Origin: JBLIRR01 sp049472395
GTDB lineage: Bacteria; SZUA-182; DTGQ01; JBLIRR01
NCBI GenBank assembly: GCA_049472395.1
Contig: JBLIRR010000033.1
Coordinates: forward strand, 1 to 64,000
Direction of reading: 5' to 3'
Length of the DNA stretch: 64,000 nt
The position numbers and the translations under genes were made by a program. This document shows, in pieces, positions 7,688 to 16,878 of the stretch (positions are counted from its first letter, which is position 1; each line of letters opens with the position of its first letter). The notes beneath the pieces are model-generated. The model was given only the letters and a program-made list of their open reading frames with translations. It did not search any database and was not told the origin of the DNA.

Positions 7688-8924
7688 TCAATTGCCCTTA
7701 GAAAAATTTGATCCTGAAATATACCAGCTCATTCAAAAGGAAAATCAGCGGGTCAATGAGACGATTGAGCTTATTGCGTCGGAAAATTTTGCAGGAAGGG
7801 CTGTCATGGAGGCCCAGGGCTCAATTCTCACCAATAAATATGCTGAAGGTTATCCGGGCAAGCGTTATTATGCAGGCTGCGTGAATATGGACGGCGTCGA
7901 AAGCATAGCCAAAAAGCGGGCCCAAAAACTTTTTGGCGCAGACCATGTAAATGTCCAACCACATTCCGGAACACAGGCTAATGTGGCGGTTTATCTTGCT
8001 CTTTTAAAACCGGGAGATAAAATTATGGGTATGGAGCTTGCCCATGGCGGGCATTTGACCCATGGATCTCCCGTCAATATATCCGGTCAAATTTATCAGA
8101 GTATCCCCTATTGTGTCGATAAAAATACCGAAACCTTGAATTATGAAGAAATTGGTGAAGAAGCCAAAAAAAAGCAGCCCAATTTAATTATAATAGGAGC
8201 AAGCGCTTACCCAAGAATCATTGATTTTCCAGCATTCAGGAAGATAGCTGATGAATGCGGGGCCTATTTATTGGCTGATATCGCCCATATCGCCGGCCTT
8301 GTGGTAACCGGTCTCCACCCCGATCCGATCCCTTATTGTGACGTGGTGACAAGTACCACTCATAAGACCTTGGGGGGACCCCGGGGGGGGATTATAATGT
8401 GCAAATCAAAATATGCCCCCTTAATAGATAAGGCAATGTTTCCCGGCTCCCAGGGCGGTCCTCTTATGCATGTGATCGCAGCAAAGGCAGTATGTTTTAA
8501 AGAGGCATTTACCGATGAATTTAAACACTGCCAGCAACAAATAGTGAAAAATGCACGATGCATGGCTGACGAGCTCCTCACACGAGGGTATCGTCTTGTA
8601 TCCGGTGGAACCGACAACCATCTATTCTTAGTGGATCTTTCCACAAAAGGGCTGACTGGTGCCGAGGTAGAAAGTGCGCTTGATAGTGCGGGTATCACGG
8701 TAAATAAAAACAGGATCCCCTTTGACACAAAGGGGGCTGATATAACAAGTGGCATTCGTATAGGCTCCTCTTCCGTAGCCACACGGGGCATGAAGGAAGC
8801 TGAAATGAAAATTATTGCCGGATTCATTGATGAGGTGATAACCCATATAGGGGATAAAAAAGTATATCAAGATGTGAGAGCACAGGTCAAGAAACTCTGC
8901 CTTAAGTATCCGGTATATCCGTAA
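7680..8924 (+). CDS. glyA: serine hydroxymethyltransferase
   Basis: PLP enzyme that converts serine and tetrahydrofolate to glycine and 5,10-methylene-THF, the main one-carbon source. The 414-residue length is normal. Visible motifs are ELIASENF (30-37), EGYPGKRYYAGC (56-67) and the PLP-lysine region TSTTHKTLGGPRGG, with the Schiff-base Lys at 229, the same number as in E. coli. It overlaps rpiB and is followed 9 bp later by the precorrin-2 dehydrogenase gene, so it is translated within the same operon. Confidence 0.98.
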   Translation: MVSQLPLEKFDPEIYQLIQKENQRVNETIELIASENFAGRAVMEAQGSILTNKYAEGYPGKRYYAGCVNMDGVESIAKKRAQKLFGADHVNVQPHSGTQANVAVYLALLKPGDKIMGMELAHGGHLTHGSPVNISGQIYQSIPYCVDKNTETLNYEEIGEEAKKKQPNLIIIGASAYPRIIDFPAFRKIADECGAYLLADIAHIAGLVVTGLHPDPIPYCDVVTSTTHKTLGGPRGGIIMCKSKYAPLIDKAMFPGSQGGPLMHVIAAKAVCFKEAFTDEFKHCQQQIVKNARCMADELLTRGYRLVSGGTDNHLFLVDLSTKGLTGAEVESALDSAGITVNKNRIPFDTKGADITSGIRIGSSSVATRGMKEAEMKIIAGFIDEVITHIGDKKVYQDVRAQVKKLCLKYPVYP

Positions 8925-8933
8925 TAGAGGATT

Positions 8934-9566
8934 ATGTCTGGTTATTATCCGATAAATTTATCTCTCAAGGACCAAAAATGTGTGGTGGTGGGAGGCGGAT
9001 CTGTTGCTGAAAGAAAAATTGTCACCCTCATGGAATATAATGCCTGCGTCTTTCTCGTGAGCCCTGAGGTCACACCAGGGCTTGCCACGCTCGCCGGGGA
9101 GGGACTAATTCATCATCTGGCAAGGAAATATGAGAGGGGTGATGTGAAAGGAGCCTTACTTGTCATTGTTGCCACGAATAATACCATTCTTAATAAACAG
9201 ATAGCATGTGAGGCAAAGGAGCACAACTGTTTGATCAATGTGGTTGATTGTCCGGATTTATGTACATTTATTCTGCCCTCTATTATCCGGCGCGGAGATT
9301 TGCAAATAACCATAGGCACCAATGGAGTATGTCCGGCTCTTTCAAAGAAGATCAGAAAAGAGCTTGAAAGCCTATTTGGCGACGAATATGAAAAATTCCT
9401 GGAAATCGCTAAAATAATCAGGGAAAAAATAAAGGAGAAGATTAAAGACCCTGGCGCGCGATCCGCACTCATTAATAAACTTGTGTATTCTGATCTTCTG
9501 GAACTTATTAAAGAGAACAAAGAAACTGAAATACATACTACACTGAGGGAGATTATTCCGGAATGA
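8934..9566 (+). CDS. precorrin-2 dehydrogenase / possible sirohydrochlorin ferrochelatase (CysG-N, Met8p-like)
   Basis: NAD-dependent oxidation of precorrin-2 to sirohydrochlorin; Met8p-type relatives also insert iron to give siroheme. The 210-residue protein has the family start YYPINLSLKDQKCVVVGGG with the Rossmann glycines at about 20-22, then SVAERK, and NVVDCPDLCTFI, which contains the Asp implicated in catalysis in Met8p. The helical C-terminus is of full length. It overlaps ccsA by 4 bp (ATGA). The methyltransferase it depends on is encoded as the N-terminal half of cobA-hemD downstream. Whether it also chelates iron is inference. Confidence 0.92.
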   Translation: MSGYYPINLSLKDQKCVVVGGGSVAERKIVTLMEYNACVFLVSPEVTPGLATLAGEGLIHHLARKYERGDVKGALLVIVATNNTILNKQIACEAKEHNCLINVVDCPDLCTFILPSIIRRGDLQITIGTNGVCPALSKKIRKELESLFGDEYEKFLEIAKIIREKIKEKIKDPGARSALINKLVYSDLLELIKENKETEIHTTLREIIPE

Positions 9567-10378
9567 ATGTAGCCTTTTTTAAAGGAGCGCTTCTCAGTTA
9601 CCTCCTTGCGACGGCGGTGTATCTGCTCTATTTAGTCTGGATGAGGGGGAAATTTGCCCACATTGGGAAAATTCTCGCCATTATAGGTTTTTCAGCGCAC
9701 ACACTTGCCCTCATAATACGTTATTGGGAAGCAGGCTATCCTCCTTTGACTAACTTACATGAGTCACTCTCCATTTTTGCATGGACGACAATTCTTCTCT
9801 ATCTTATATGTGAATACAAGTATAATTTACCTTCTCTCGGCTCTTTCACACTCCCCCTTGCATCCTTGTGCCTTATTTATGCCTCAATTGTTCCGATGAC
9901 GATTAAGCCACTCAATCCCGCTCTCCAGAGCTACTGGCTCCATATCCATACTGCGTGTGCCTTTCTCGGCTATGGGGCCTTTGCGCTTGCCTTTTGTGTG
10001 GCGATCATGTATCTGCTCATGGAGAGAATTCTCAAGACAAAAAAATTCGGTCCCTTTTATTATCGCTTGCCCAGCCTTGATCTTTTGGATTATATCGAAC
10101 ATAAAAGCCTGGTCATCGGTTTCCCCTGCCTCACCCTCGCCATCATCACCGGTTCCATGTGGGCCAGTAAAGCATGGGGGGCCTACTGGAGTTGGGATCC
10201 CAAGGAGACCTGGTCATTGATCACCTGGCTTATATATAATGCTATTATCCATGGGAGAGTAGGATTGGGATGGAGAGGCAAAAGGGCTTCATATCTGGCA
10301 ATTCTGGGATTTTTCTTTGTTTTATTCACGTTTTTGGGTGTTAATCTGCTGCTTTCAGGACTCCATTCCTATGTCTGA
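9563..10378 (+). CDS. ccsA: cytochrome c biogenesis protein CcsA/ResC
   Basis: Integral membrane heme-handling protein of the System II cytochrome c maturation pathway, thought to carry heme across the membrane for attachment to CxxCH. The 271-residue protein has about eight membrane segments. It carries the tryptophan-rich WWD-type motif WGAYWSWDPKETW (205-217) and conserved histidines in WLHIHT (H128, H130) and near H180. Its place beside hemA matches many genomes. The partner CcsB/ResB is not in this window. It would serve the tetraheme cytochrome encoded at 6623. Confidence 0.93.
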   Translation: MNVAFFKGALLSYLLATAVYLLYLVWMRGKFAHIGKILAIIGFSAHTLALIIRYWEAGYPPLTNLHESLSIFAWTTILLYLICEYKYNLPSLGSFTLPLASLCLIYASIVPMTIKPLNPALQSYWLHIHTACAFLGYGAFALAFCVAIMYLLMERILKTKKFGPFYYRLPSLDLLDYIEHKSLVIGFPCLTLAIITGSMWASKAWGAYWSWDPKETWSLITWLIYNAIIHGRVGLGWRGKRASYLAILGFFFVLFTFLGVNLLLSGLHSYV

Positions 10379-10412
10379 AATAAAAAGATAATAAACAAAG
10401 GCAGGTGTTCGT

Positions 10413-11675
10413 ATGGAAATAAGTATCATCGGGATTAGTCATTTAACTGCACCCGTGGAGATAAGAGAGCGCCTTGCGTTTGATACACAAAAGCTCCCGA
10501 TTGCCCTTCAAGGTATATTCGGCCATCCTTCAGTAAAAGAATGCGTGATTCTGTCAACATGTAACAGGGTCGAGGTCATTGCAGCCATCGAAAACAGGAC
10601 TCTTTCCTTCCACGAAATAACCTCATATATTCTGAAATTTCACCATATGCAGGCCCAATCGATCCCGAATGGATTTTATAGCTATTATCATGAGGATGCG
10701 GTAAAATATCTATTCAGGGTTGCTGCAAGCCTTGAATCTATGATAGTAGGAGAGCCGCAGATTTTAGGACAAATCAGGGACGCATATCAGGTTGCCCGGG
10801 AAGCCGGTACTGTTGGCCCCTGTCTTAATATGTTACTGCCCCATGCTATTAAGACTGCCCGCAGAGCACGAACAGAAACAAATATAGGCCAAAATGCAGT
10901 ATCAATAAGTTTTGCCGCAGTTGAGTTGGCGAAAAAAATTTTTGGAGATATCACAAGCAAAACCATTTTATTAATCGGTGCGGGAGAGATGAGTGAACTG
11001 GCAGCTCGGCATCTTATAAGCAATGGGGTAAAGACGGTCATGGTGGCCAATCGCACCCAGAGCAGGGCTGAAGAGTTAGCCAAACTATTCGGGGGAGTGG
11101 CTCTCGCGTTTGAGCACATACACGAGAAACTTGCTTTAGCGGATATCGTCATTACCTCAACGGGAGCGCCTCACTTTATCCTTAAAAGAAAAGATATCGA
11201 GGAGTGCCTTAAATTAAGAAAAAATAAGCCTATTTTTTTAATTGATATTGCCGTTCCCCGGGATATTGATCCGGAGGTAAATAAATGTGATAATATCTTT
11301 TTATATGATATTGATGATCTTCAGATGGTCGTTGAGACAAATCTGCGCGAACGGGAAAAAGAAGCGAGGAGAGCTGATATGATAATTGAACATGAGCTTG
11401 CTCTGTTTATGAAACGGTGGTCGGCACTTGATATTATTCCTACAATTACATCATTAAATTCATATATGGAAGAAATTCGTAAAAAGGAATTAGAAAAAGC
11501 ATTAACAAAGCTAGGCTCTCTTGATAATGGACAAAGGGAAATAGTGGAAGCAATGACCACATCCATAGTCAAAAAGATCCTTCATACTCCAATCAAGCAA
11601 TTGAAAAAAGCATCCTCTACAGAGGATATTTCACTTTTACTACAAAATACAAAAGAATTGTTTGGTTTTGAATAA
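10413..11675 (+). CDS. hemA: glutamyl-tRNA reductase
   Basis: First committed step of C5-pathway tetrapyrrole synthesis: NADPH reduces Glu-tRNA to glutamate-1-semialdehyde. The 420-residue length is typical. The N-terminal GISHLTAPVEIRERLAF is diagnostic, the nucleophilic Cys50 is in ILSTCNRVE, and the NADPH domain shows LLIGAGEMSELA. The C-terminal dimerisation helices are complete. An AGGCAGGTG ribosome site precedes the ATG. The next-step gene hemL is not in the window. It lies between ccsA and hemC in the same operon. Confidence 0.98.
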   Translation: MEISIIGISHLTAPVEIRERLAFDTQKLPIALQGIFGHPSVKECVILSTCNRVEVIAAIENRTLSFHEITSYILKFHHMQAQSIPNGFYSYYHEDAVKYLFRVAASLESMIVGEPQILGQIRDAYQVAREAGTVGPCLNMLLPHAIKTARRARTETNIGQNAVSISFAAVELAKKIFGDITSKTILLIGAGEMSELAARHLISNGVKTVMVANRTQSRAEELAKLFGGVALAFEHIHEKLALADIVITSTGAPHFILKRKDIEECLKLRKNKPIFLIDIAVPRDIDPEVNKCDNIFLYDIDDLQMVVETNLREREKEARRADMIIEHELALFMKRWSALDIIPTITSLNSYMEEIRKKELEKALTKLGSLDNGQREIVEAMTTSIVKKILHTPIKQLKKASSTEDISLLLQNTKELFGFE

Positions 11676-11694
11676 CAAATAAAGGAAAACGTGT

Positions 11695-12642
11695 ATGTAT
11701 GAAAAAGTAATTAAAATTGGCACAAGGGCCAGCAAATTGGCACTGATTCAGGCTCAAAGTGTGAAGGACCTTCTTATTCACTCAGGGTACAAGGGGACGT
11801 GCGAACTTGTGAAGATCAAGACCAAGGGGGATAGAATACTTGATGCACCCCTTGCCACGGTAGGGGGAAAGGGCCTATTCGTAAAAGAGATTGAGGATGC
11901 TCTTTTAAAGAAACAGATAGATATGGCAGTCCACAGCATGAAAGATGTCCCCACTGAAATTGTGGATGATTTATGTATCGGGGCTGTGCCACGACGATTT
12001 GATGCTCGGGATGTGCTTGTTTCGGAGAGAAAAACAATCTTAAAACATCTTCCTAAGGAAGCAATAATCGGCACATGCAGTCTTCGCCGTCAATCACAGA
12101 TCCTTCATTATTGTCCGAGCTTTCAGATTGTCCAGCTTCGTGGCAATCTCGAGACTCGACTGAGACGGGTCGGGGAAACAGACATAGATGCTGTTATCCT
12201 GGCTGCCGCAGGTATTCATCGTATGGGATTGGAGGACGTGATCACCGAATATTTTCCTATTGACTTTTTTCTTCCAGCCATCGCCCAGGGGGCTATAGGC
12301 ATACAAATACGAAAGAACGATAAGGAGATGGAGGAGATTGTGAGGCCCCTTGATCATCATCATAGCCGTCTTTGCGTTGACGCTGAACGAGCATTTCTCG
12401 AGAAATTGGAAGGAAGTTGTCAAGTACCCATAGCAGGATATGCCCAGATTAAAGGGAAAACCATGACCCTTGAGGGCCTTGTAGGGAGCATTAACGGAAG
12501 GAGAATTATTAGGGATTCAATATCCGGCGATTATCTGGAAGGAAAAGAATTGGGCAGCACCCTGGCAGAAAAAATCCTCGCCCAGGGCGCAGATGCAATT
12601 TTAAGAGAAATATTCGATAACAACAAGCATATGTACACCTGA
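11695..12642 (+). CDS. hemC: porphobilinogen deaminase (hydroxymethylbilane synthase)
   Basis: Links four porphobilinogens into hydroxymethylbilane. The 315-residue product shows IGTRASKLALIQA (8-20), GGKGLFVKEIE, HSMKDVPTE (80-88) and the dipyrromethane cofactor attachment LEGSCQVP with Cys242, the E. coli position. AAAGGAAA precedes the ATG. It starts 19 bp after hemA and precedes cobA-hemD, whose C-terminal half uses its product. Confidence 0.98.
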   Translation: MYEKVIKIGTRASKLALIQAQSVKDLLIHSGYKGTCELVKIKTKGDRILDAPLATVGGKGLFVKEIEDALLKKQIDMAVHSMKDVPTEIVDDLCIGAVPRRFDARDVLVSERKTILKHLPKEAIIGTCSLRRQSQILHYCPSFQIVQLRGNLETRLRRVGETDIDAVILAAAGIHRMGLEDVITEYFPIDFFLPAIAQGAIGIQIRKNDKEMEEIVRPLDHHHSRLCVDAERAFLEKLEGSCQVPIAGYAQIKGKTMTLEGLVGSINGRRIIRDSISGDYLEGKELGSTLAEKILAQGADAILREIFDNNKHMYT

Positions 12643-12668
12643 TAAAGGTATATATTTAAAGGGCTACA

Positions 12669-14189
12669 ATGAAGAATGGAATAGTGTTTCTGGTTGGAGC
12701 TGGTCCGGGAGATCCGGAGCTTATTACTGTGAAAGGGCTCCGATTAATAAAAGAGGCTGATGTCCTCATCTATGATTATTTAGCAAATCCACGATTGATT
12801 GAGTATGCAGCTGTCGGCGCTGAAAAGATTTATGTGGGCAAAAAGTCTGATCAGCATACTCTGCCACAGAATGATATCACCGCACTCATAATCTCAAAAG
12901 CCAAGGAGGGGAAAAAGGTTGTCAGGCTTAAAGGAGGTGACCCTTTTATATTCGGCCGGGGCGGTGAAGAGGCGGAACATTGTGCCAAAGAGGGCATTCC
13001 GTTTGAAATTATACCTGGTGTTACCTCTGCTATTGCTGTTCCTGCTTATGCCGGTATTCCCCTTACTCACAGAGACATAACCACCTCAGTGGCTTTTATT
13101 ACAGGCCACGAAAGACCAGATAAGGACCAATCAAGGATTCCTTGGCCGCAGCTTGCAAAAGGCCCGGGCACGTTGGTATTTCTTATGGGAGTGAAGAATT
13201 TGCCTTTTATCAGTCAAAATCTTATAGAGCATGGAAGAGCGCCGACAACCCCTGTGGCAGTAATCCAGTGGGGGAGCCTGCAAAAACAGAAAACTATCAA
13301 GGCAGATTTACAGACCATAGAGGAGGTTGCGAGACGTCAGGGTATAAAGCCACCAGCGATTATTGTGATCGGCGAAGTGGTAAATTTGAGGGACAGGTTA
13401 AACTGGTTTGAAAACAAACCTTTGTTTGGGAAAAGGATTATCAATACGCGGGCCCGTGCTCAAGCAAGCCAGCTCACCGATATGTTAGAATTCTTCGGGG
13501 CTGAGGTGATTGAATTTCCGACGATAAAAATCTCCCCTCTTTCCGACACAACGGCCATTGATGAGGCTATCACACGAATTGGGGAGTATGACTGGCTTAT
13601 TTTCACAAGTGTAAATGGGGTGCAGATATTCTTTGAGAGGATGACGCATCTTGGCAAGGATTCCCGGGCCCTGCATCACGCAAAGGTTGGCGCTATTGGT
13701 CCCGCAACCTCAGGGGCTCTTCAAGAGCGGGGGATTGCAGTTGATTTTGTCCCTGAAAAATATCAAGCAGAGGATATTGTGAAGGGCTTTTTAGAGATTA
13801 ATGAACAAAGAGATATGAAGATCCTGATACCACGGGCCCTCAAAGCCCGTGACTATCTTCCTGACCATTTATCACAGGAAGGTTTTCATGTGGATGTGAT
13901 ACCCGTGTATGAGACGCGTATGGACGACAGGGCTGATATAGAAAGAGCCGTTGATCTGCTCACAAAAGATGAAATAGATTTTATCACCTTTACAAGCTCC
14001 TCGACCGTTCAAAATTTTTTTACGAAAATCGAAAAGCTCGACATAGTAAATAAGAATAAAGTACGTTTTGCCTGTATCGGACCTATCACGGCAGAGGCAC
14101 TGTTAAAACGAGGGTATAGCGCCCATATAGTTCCTGAACATTATACCATTGCAGGCTTAGTCCATTCAATTATGGAGTATTGTTCTTAA
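12669..14189 (+). CDS. cobA-hemD: fused uroporphyrinogen-III C-methyltransferase and uroporphyrinogen-III synthase
   Basis: Bifunctional protein of 506 residues. The N-terminal half (about 1-245) is an SAM-dependent methyltransferase making precorrin-2: VGAGPGDPELITVKG, the RLKGGDPFIFGRGGEE signature and a PGVTSAIAVPAYAGIPLTHR stretch. The C-terminal half (about 255-506) is uroporphyrinogen-III synthase, with paired alternating domains and TFTSSSTVQNFF near the end. One polypeptide therefore both closes hydroxymethylbilane to uro'gen III and methylates it. Such fusions are known in clostridia and several other phyla. The next enzyme for siroheme is the precorrin-2 dehydrogenase at 8934. Confidence 0.95.
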   Translation: MKNGIVFLVGAGPGDPELITVKGLRLIKEADVLIYDYLANPRLIEYAAVGAEKIYVGKKSDQHTLPQNDITALIISKAKEGKKVVRLKGGDPFIFGRGGEEAEHCAKEGIPFEIIPGVTSAIAVPAYAGIPLTHRDITTSVAFITGHERPDKDQSRIPWPQLAKGPGTLVFLMGVKNLPFISQNLIEHGRAPTTPVAVIQWGSLQKQKTIKADLQTIEEVARRQGIKPPAIIVIGEVVNLRDRLNWFENKPLFGKRIINTRARAQASQLTDMLEFFGAEVIEFPTIKISPLSDTTAIDEAITRIGEYDWLIFTSVNGVQIFFERMTHLGKDSRALHHAKVGAIGPATSGALQERGIAVDFVPEKYQAEDIVKGFLEINEQRDMKILIPRALKARDYLPDHLSQEGFHVDVIPVYETRMDDRADIERAVDLLTKDEIDFITFTSSSTVQNFFTKIEKLDIVNKNKVRFACIGPITAEALLKRGYSAHIVPEHYTIAGLVHSIMEYCS

Positions 14190-14228
14190 ATAGGACACGA
14201 CAGTCATTAAAAAAAAGGAGAGTAATCA

Positions 14229-15224
14229 ATGTATTATCCATTATATAGGCCGAGACGTCTCAGGGCGAATGAGAACCTGCGGCGTATGGTGAGGCAGACA
14301 CGACTGAGCGTAGACCAGCTCGTGTATCCTTTGTTTGTTGTTCATGGCACATCAATAAAAAAAGAGATCCCCTCTATGCCGGGCAATTACCATTTCTCAC
14401 CCGATATGCTTGTGGAGGAAATAGAAGAAATAAAATCCCTCGGCATCCCTGCCGTGCTGCTCTTTGGCATACCGGCAATAAAAGATCACGAAGCGAGCGA
14501 GGCTCATGATTCGGCAGGAATTGTCCAACAGGCAGTTGAGACAATTAAAAATGAAGTCCCGGACATCACTGTCATTACGGATGTATGTCTTTGTGAATAC
14601 ACGGACCACGGGCATTGTGGAGTAATTAAGGATGGGCAGGTGGAGAATGATAAAACCCTAAGGCTCCTTGCGAAAACAGCCCTCTCCCATGCAAAGGCGG
14701 GAGCTGACATGGTCGCTCCCTCTGATATGATGGATGGCAGGGTCAAAGAGATCAGGCAGGTTCTTGACCACAAAGGATTTTCTCGTATCCCCATTATGTC
14801 GTATGCTGCGAAATATGCCTCTGCATTTTACGGCCCCTTTCGCGATGCCGCAGATTCAGCCCCGCAATTTGGTGATCGAAGGTCTTATCAGATGGACAGC
14901 GGCAACAGCCTTGAAGCTCTTCGCGAATGCGAACTGGATATTGAAGAGGGCGCTGATATCATCATGGTAAAACCTGCACTCTCATATCTTGATATTATCT
15001 GCCGGGTACGAGACCAATTCGACTATCCGCTCGCTGCATACAGTGTAAGTGGAGAATATTCGATGATAAAAGCCGCGGCACAGCAGGGATGGATAGATGA
15101 GAGGCGAATCATGATGGAAACACTCATCAGTATTAAAAGGGCTGGCGCAGATATTATCATTACCTATTTTGCCAAAGAAGCCGCGAAAGTCCTTTCTAAA
15201 TCCATTCTTCAAGCAGCGCATTAA
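14229..15224 (+). CDS. hemB: delta-aminolevulinic acid dehydratase (porphobilinogen synthase)
   Basis: Condenses two 5-aminolevulinate molecules to porphobilinogen. The 331-residue protein has the active-site lysines K195 (in SYAAKYASAFYGPFR) and K248 (in IMVKPALSY). The metal region CLCEYTDHGHC keeps all three cysteines (C120, C122, C130), so a zinc-dependent enzyme is expected. An AAGGAG site precedes the ATG at 14229. It ends the operon, and its last 29 bp overlap the 3' end of kdsC on the other strand. Confidence 0.98.
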   Translation: MYYPLYRPRRLRANENLRRMVRQTRLSVDQLVYPLFVVHGTSIKKEIPSMPGNYHFSPDMLVEEIEEIKSLGIPAVLLFGIPAIKDHEASEAHDSAGIVQQAVETIKNEVPDITVITDVCLCEYTDHGHCGVIKDGQVENDKTLRLLAKTALSHAKAGADMVAPSDMMDGRVKEIRQVLDHKGFSRIPIMSYAAKYASAFYGPFRDAADSAPQFGDRRSYQMDSGNSLEALRECELDIEEGADIIMVKPALSYLDIICRVRDQFDYPLAAYSVSGEYSMIKAAAQQGWIDERRIMMETLISIKRAGADIIITYFAKEAAKVLSKSILQAAH

Positions 15225-15717
15225 TCGCCGTGTCATAGGTTCCTTGGGTCTTGAGAATATAATCAAGAACATCACGCACCGCGCCCCTGCCGCCCGGCCG
15301 GGGTGACACATAATCTGCGTGGGATTTGACAATGTCCGGGGCATCATCAACCGTTGCTGCAAATCCGACATTCTTAAGCAAGGGAATATCGATAATATCA
15401 TCCCCTATAAAACAGACATGCTGATACTCCATGCCCTCATTGTGAAGGATCTTGTTAAGGGTATCCAATTTACGCTTGCAATCTTGATAGAGAAAATCCA
15501 TATGAAGCTCTTCAGCTCTTTTCTTGACAGCCTCACTTGTTCTGCCCGTTATAATACCCACTTTGATACCAACCTTTCGTACATAGCTTATCGCCATACC
15601 GTCATGGGCATTAAAAAATTTCAACTCTTCGTTTTTCCCCAATACGATCGTTCCGTCGGTTAATACCCCATCAACGTCTAAAAGCACTATCTTTATGGGT
15701 TTTATCTTCTCATCCAT
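15196..15717 (-). CDS. kdsC: 3-deoxy-D-manno-octulosonate 8-phosphate phosphatase KdsC
   Basis: HAD-family phosphatase that releases Kdo from Kdo-8-phosphate for lipopolysaccharide synthesis. The 173 residues match the tetrameric KdsC group. Motif I is LLDVDGVLTDG with nucleophile D14 and acid/base D16. IITGRTSEAVKKRAEEL is motif II with its Thr/Ser, and CFIGDDIIDIPLL is motif IV. It is the last gene of the minus-strand Kdo cluster, 153 bp after the transaldolase-CBS gene, and ends inside hemB's tail. Confidence 0.95.
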   Translation of the reverse strand: MDEKIKPIKIVLLDVDGVLTDGTIVLGKNEELKFFNAHDGMAISYVRKVGIKVGIITGRTSEAVKKRAEELHMDFLYQDCKRKLDTLNKILHNEGMEYQHVCFIGDDIIDIPLLKNVGFAATVDDAPDIVKSHADYVSPRPGGRGAVRDVLDYILKTQGTYDTAINALLEEWI

Positions 15718-15870
15718 TGAAAATCATCCTATCTCTTGCTTTAAATGATCGTTCATCAGCCGTTCTTTATAACCCAAAAACTTCACAGATGAGATCAAGT
15801 TTTTGCCTGAATATCTTTTTTTATTTTTTATCCAGTACGAGCATCCGGTAGCCAGCATCGCAACGCTACA

Positions 15871-16878
15871 TTATACAATATCATGAATATGAATTATGCC
15901 GAATGGTTCATCATTGCCGTTTGTAATAATAATATTCGTGATCTTAAATTTCTCCATCATGTCCAAGGCGTCGGATAAGAATACATCCTTGGAGATGGTC
16001 TTCGGATTCGTGCTCATCACTTCCTTCACTTTACATTCGAAAATATTCGGAACCCGTTGAATAATTCTTCGCAGGTCTCCGTCTGTAATGCACCCGACAA
16101 GTTTTCCACCGCTATCCACAACAGTTGTAAGGCCCAGCGTTTTTTTGGTCATCTCAACGATTGCCTCTTTTAAGCCGACTTCTTCATGAACCTTCGGCAC
16201 CTCAGGACCCACATGCATCACATCCCTTACGCATTTTGTCAAAAGAATGTCTTTTTCAAAGGTTTCAACCCCAATCTTTGTCAGCGGGTGCTTAAACATA
16301 AGCTCGATAACGTAGGGTGGTATTGTCGCCACATCTGCTCCCATTAAGGCTGCTTGTTTCACATGCTCAGGAGTGCGCACACTTGAGACCATCACCTTTG
16401 AGTCCAGTTCGGGATAATTTCTAAATACAGTGAGTATATCCTCAACCAATTCTAATCCATCATGCCCCACATCATATAATCTTCCCACAAGCGGGCACAC
16501 ATACGTGGCACCGGCAAGGGCAGCCATCAAGGCTTGGTTCACAGAAAAAATCAAATGCACATTTGTTTTTATTCCGCGCTGGGAAAGGTATTGCACCGCT
16601 TTTATACCTTCCTGGCTCAAAGGAATTTTAGAGACAATCTTCGGGTGTATCGCAGCGTTTTCCTCAGCGTTTCTGATAATTTCAGTGACAGTATTTCCGA
16701 TTGCCTCAAGATGCACTTCCCCGGGGAATATTTCGCATATTTTCTTTATTTCCCCAGAAACGTCAGAAATTCCTTCCCTCCTAAAAAAGGTCGGTGTTGA
16801 CGTAATACCCGTAAATACTGTAAGGTCTGCATATTTTTTTATTATCTCTTTATTTGCCGAATCTATAAATAATTGCAT
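15871..16878 (-). CDS. transaldolase-like domain fused to a KdsD-type CBS pair
   Basis: The 335-residue protein has two parts. Residues 1-210 are a TalC/fructose-6-phosphate-aldolase-type barrel with the Schiff-base Lys84 in SKIPLSQEGIKAV, D6 in FIDSAN, and VCPLVGRLYDVGHDG. The TTNPS signature of the family reads TSTPT here (26-30), so the usual active-site Asn is Thr. Residues 216-335 are two CBS domains that closely resemble those of arabinose-5-phosphate isomerase KdsD (VRDVMHVG, CITDGDLRR, VKEVMSTNPKTI, IIHIHDIV). In KdsD they follow a SIS domain, absent here. The gene overlaps kdsA by 16 bp, with its own GGAGGAA site. Operon position suggests a role in Kdo precursor supply or control. 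The exact reaction is unknown. Confidence 0.85.
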   Translation of the reverse strand: MQLFIDSANKEIIKKYADLTVFTGITSTPTFFRREGISDVSGEIKKICEIFPGEVHLEAIGNTVTEIIRNAEENAAIHPKIVSKIPLSQEGIKAVQYLSQRGIKTNVHLIFSVNQALMAALAGATYVCPLVGRLYDVGHDGLELVEDILTVFRNYPELDSKVMVSSVRTPEHVKQAALMGADVATIPPYVIELMFKHPLTKIGVETFEKDILLTKCVRDVMHVGPEVPKVHEEVGLKEAIVEMTKKTLGLTTVVDSGGKLVGCITDGDLRRIIQRVPNIFECKVKEVMSTNPKTISKDVFLSDALDMMEKFKITNIIITNGNDEPFGIIHIHDIV

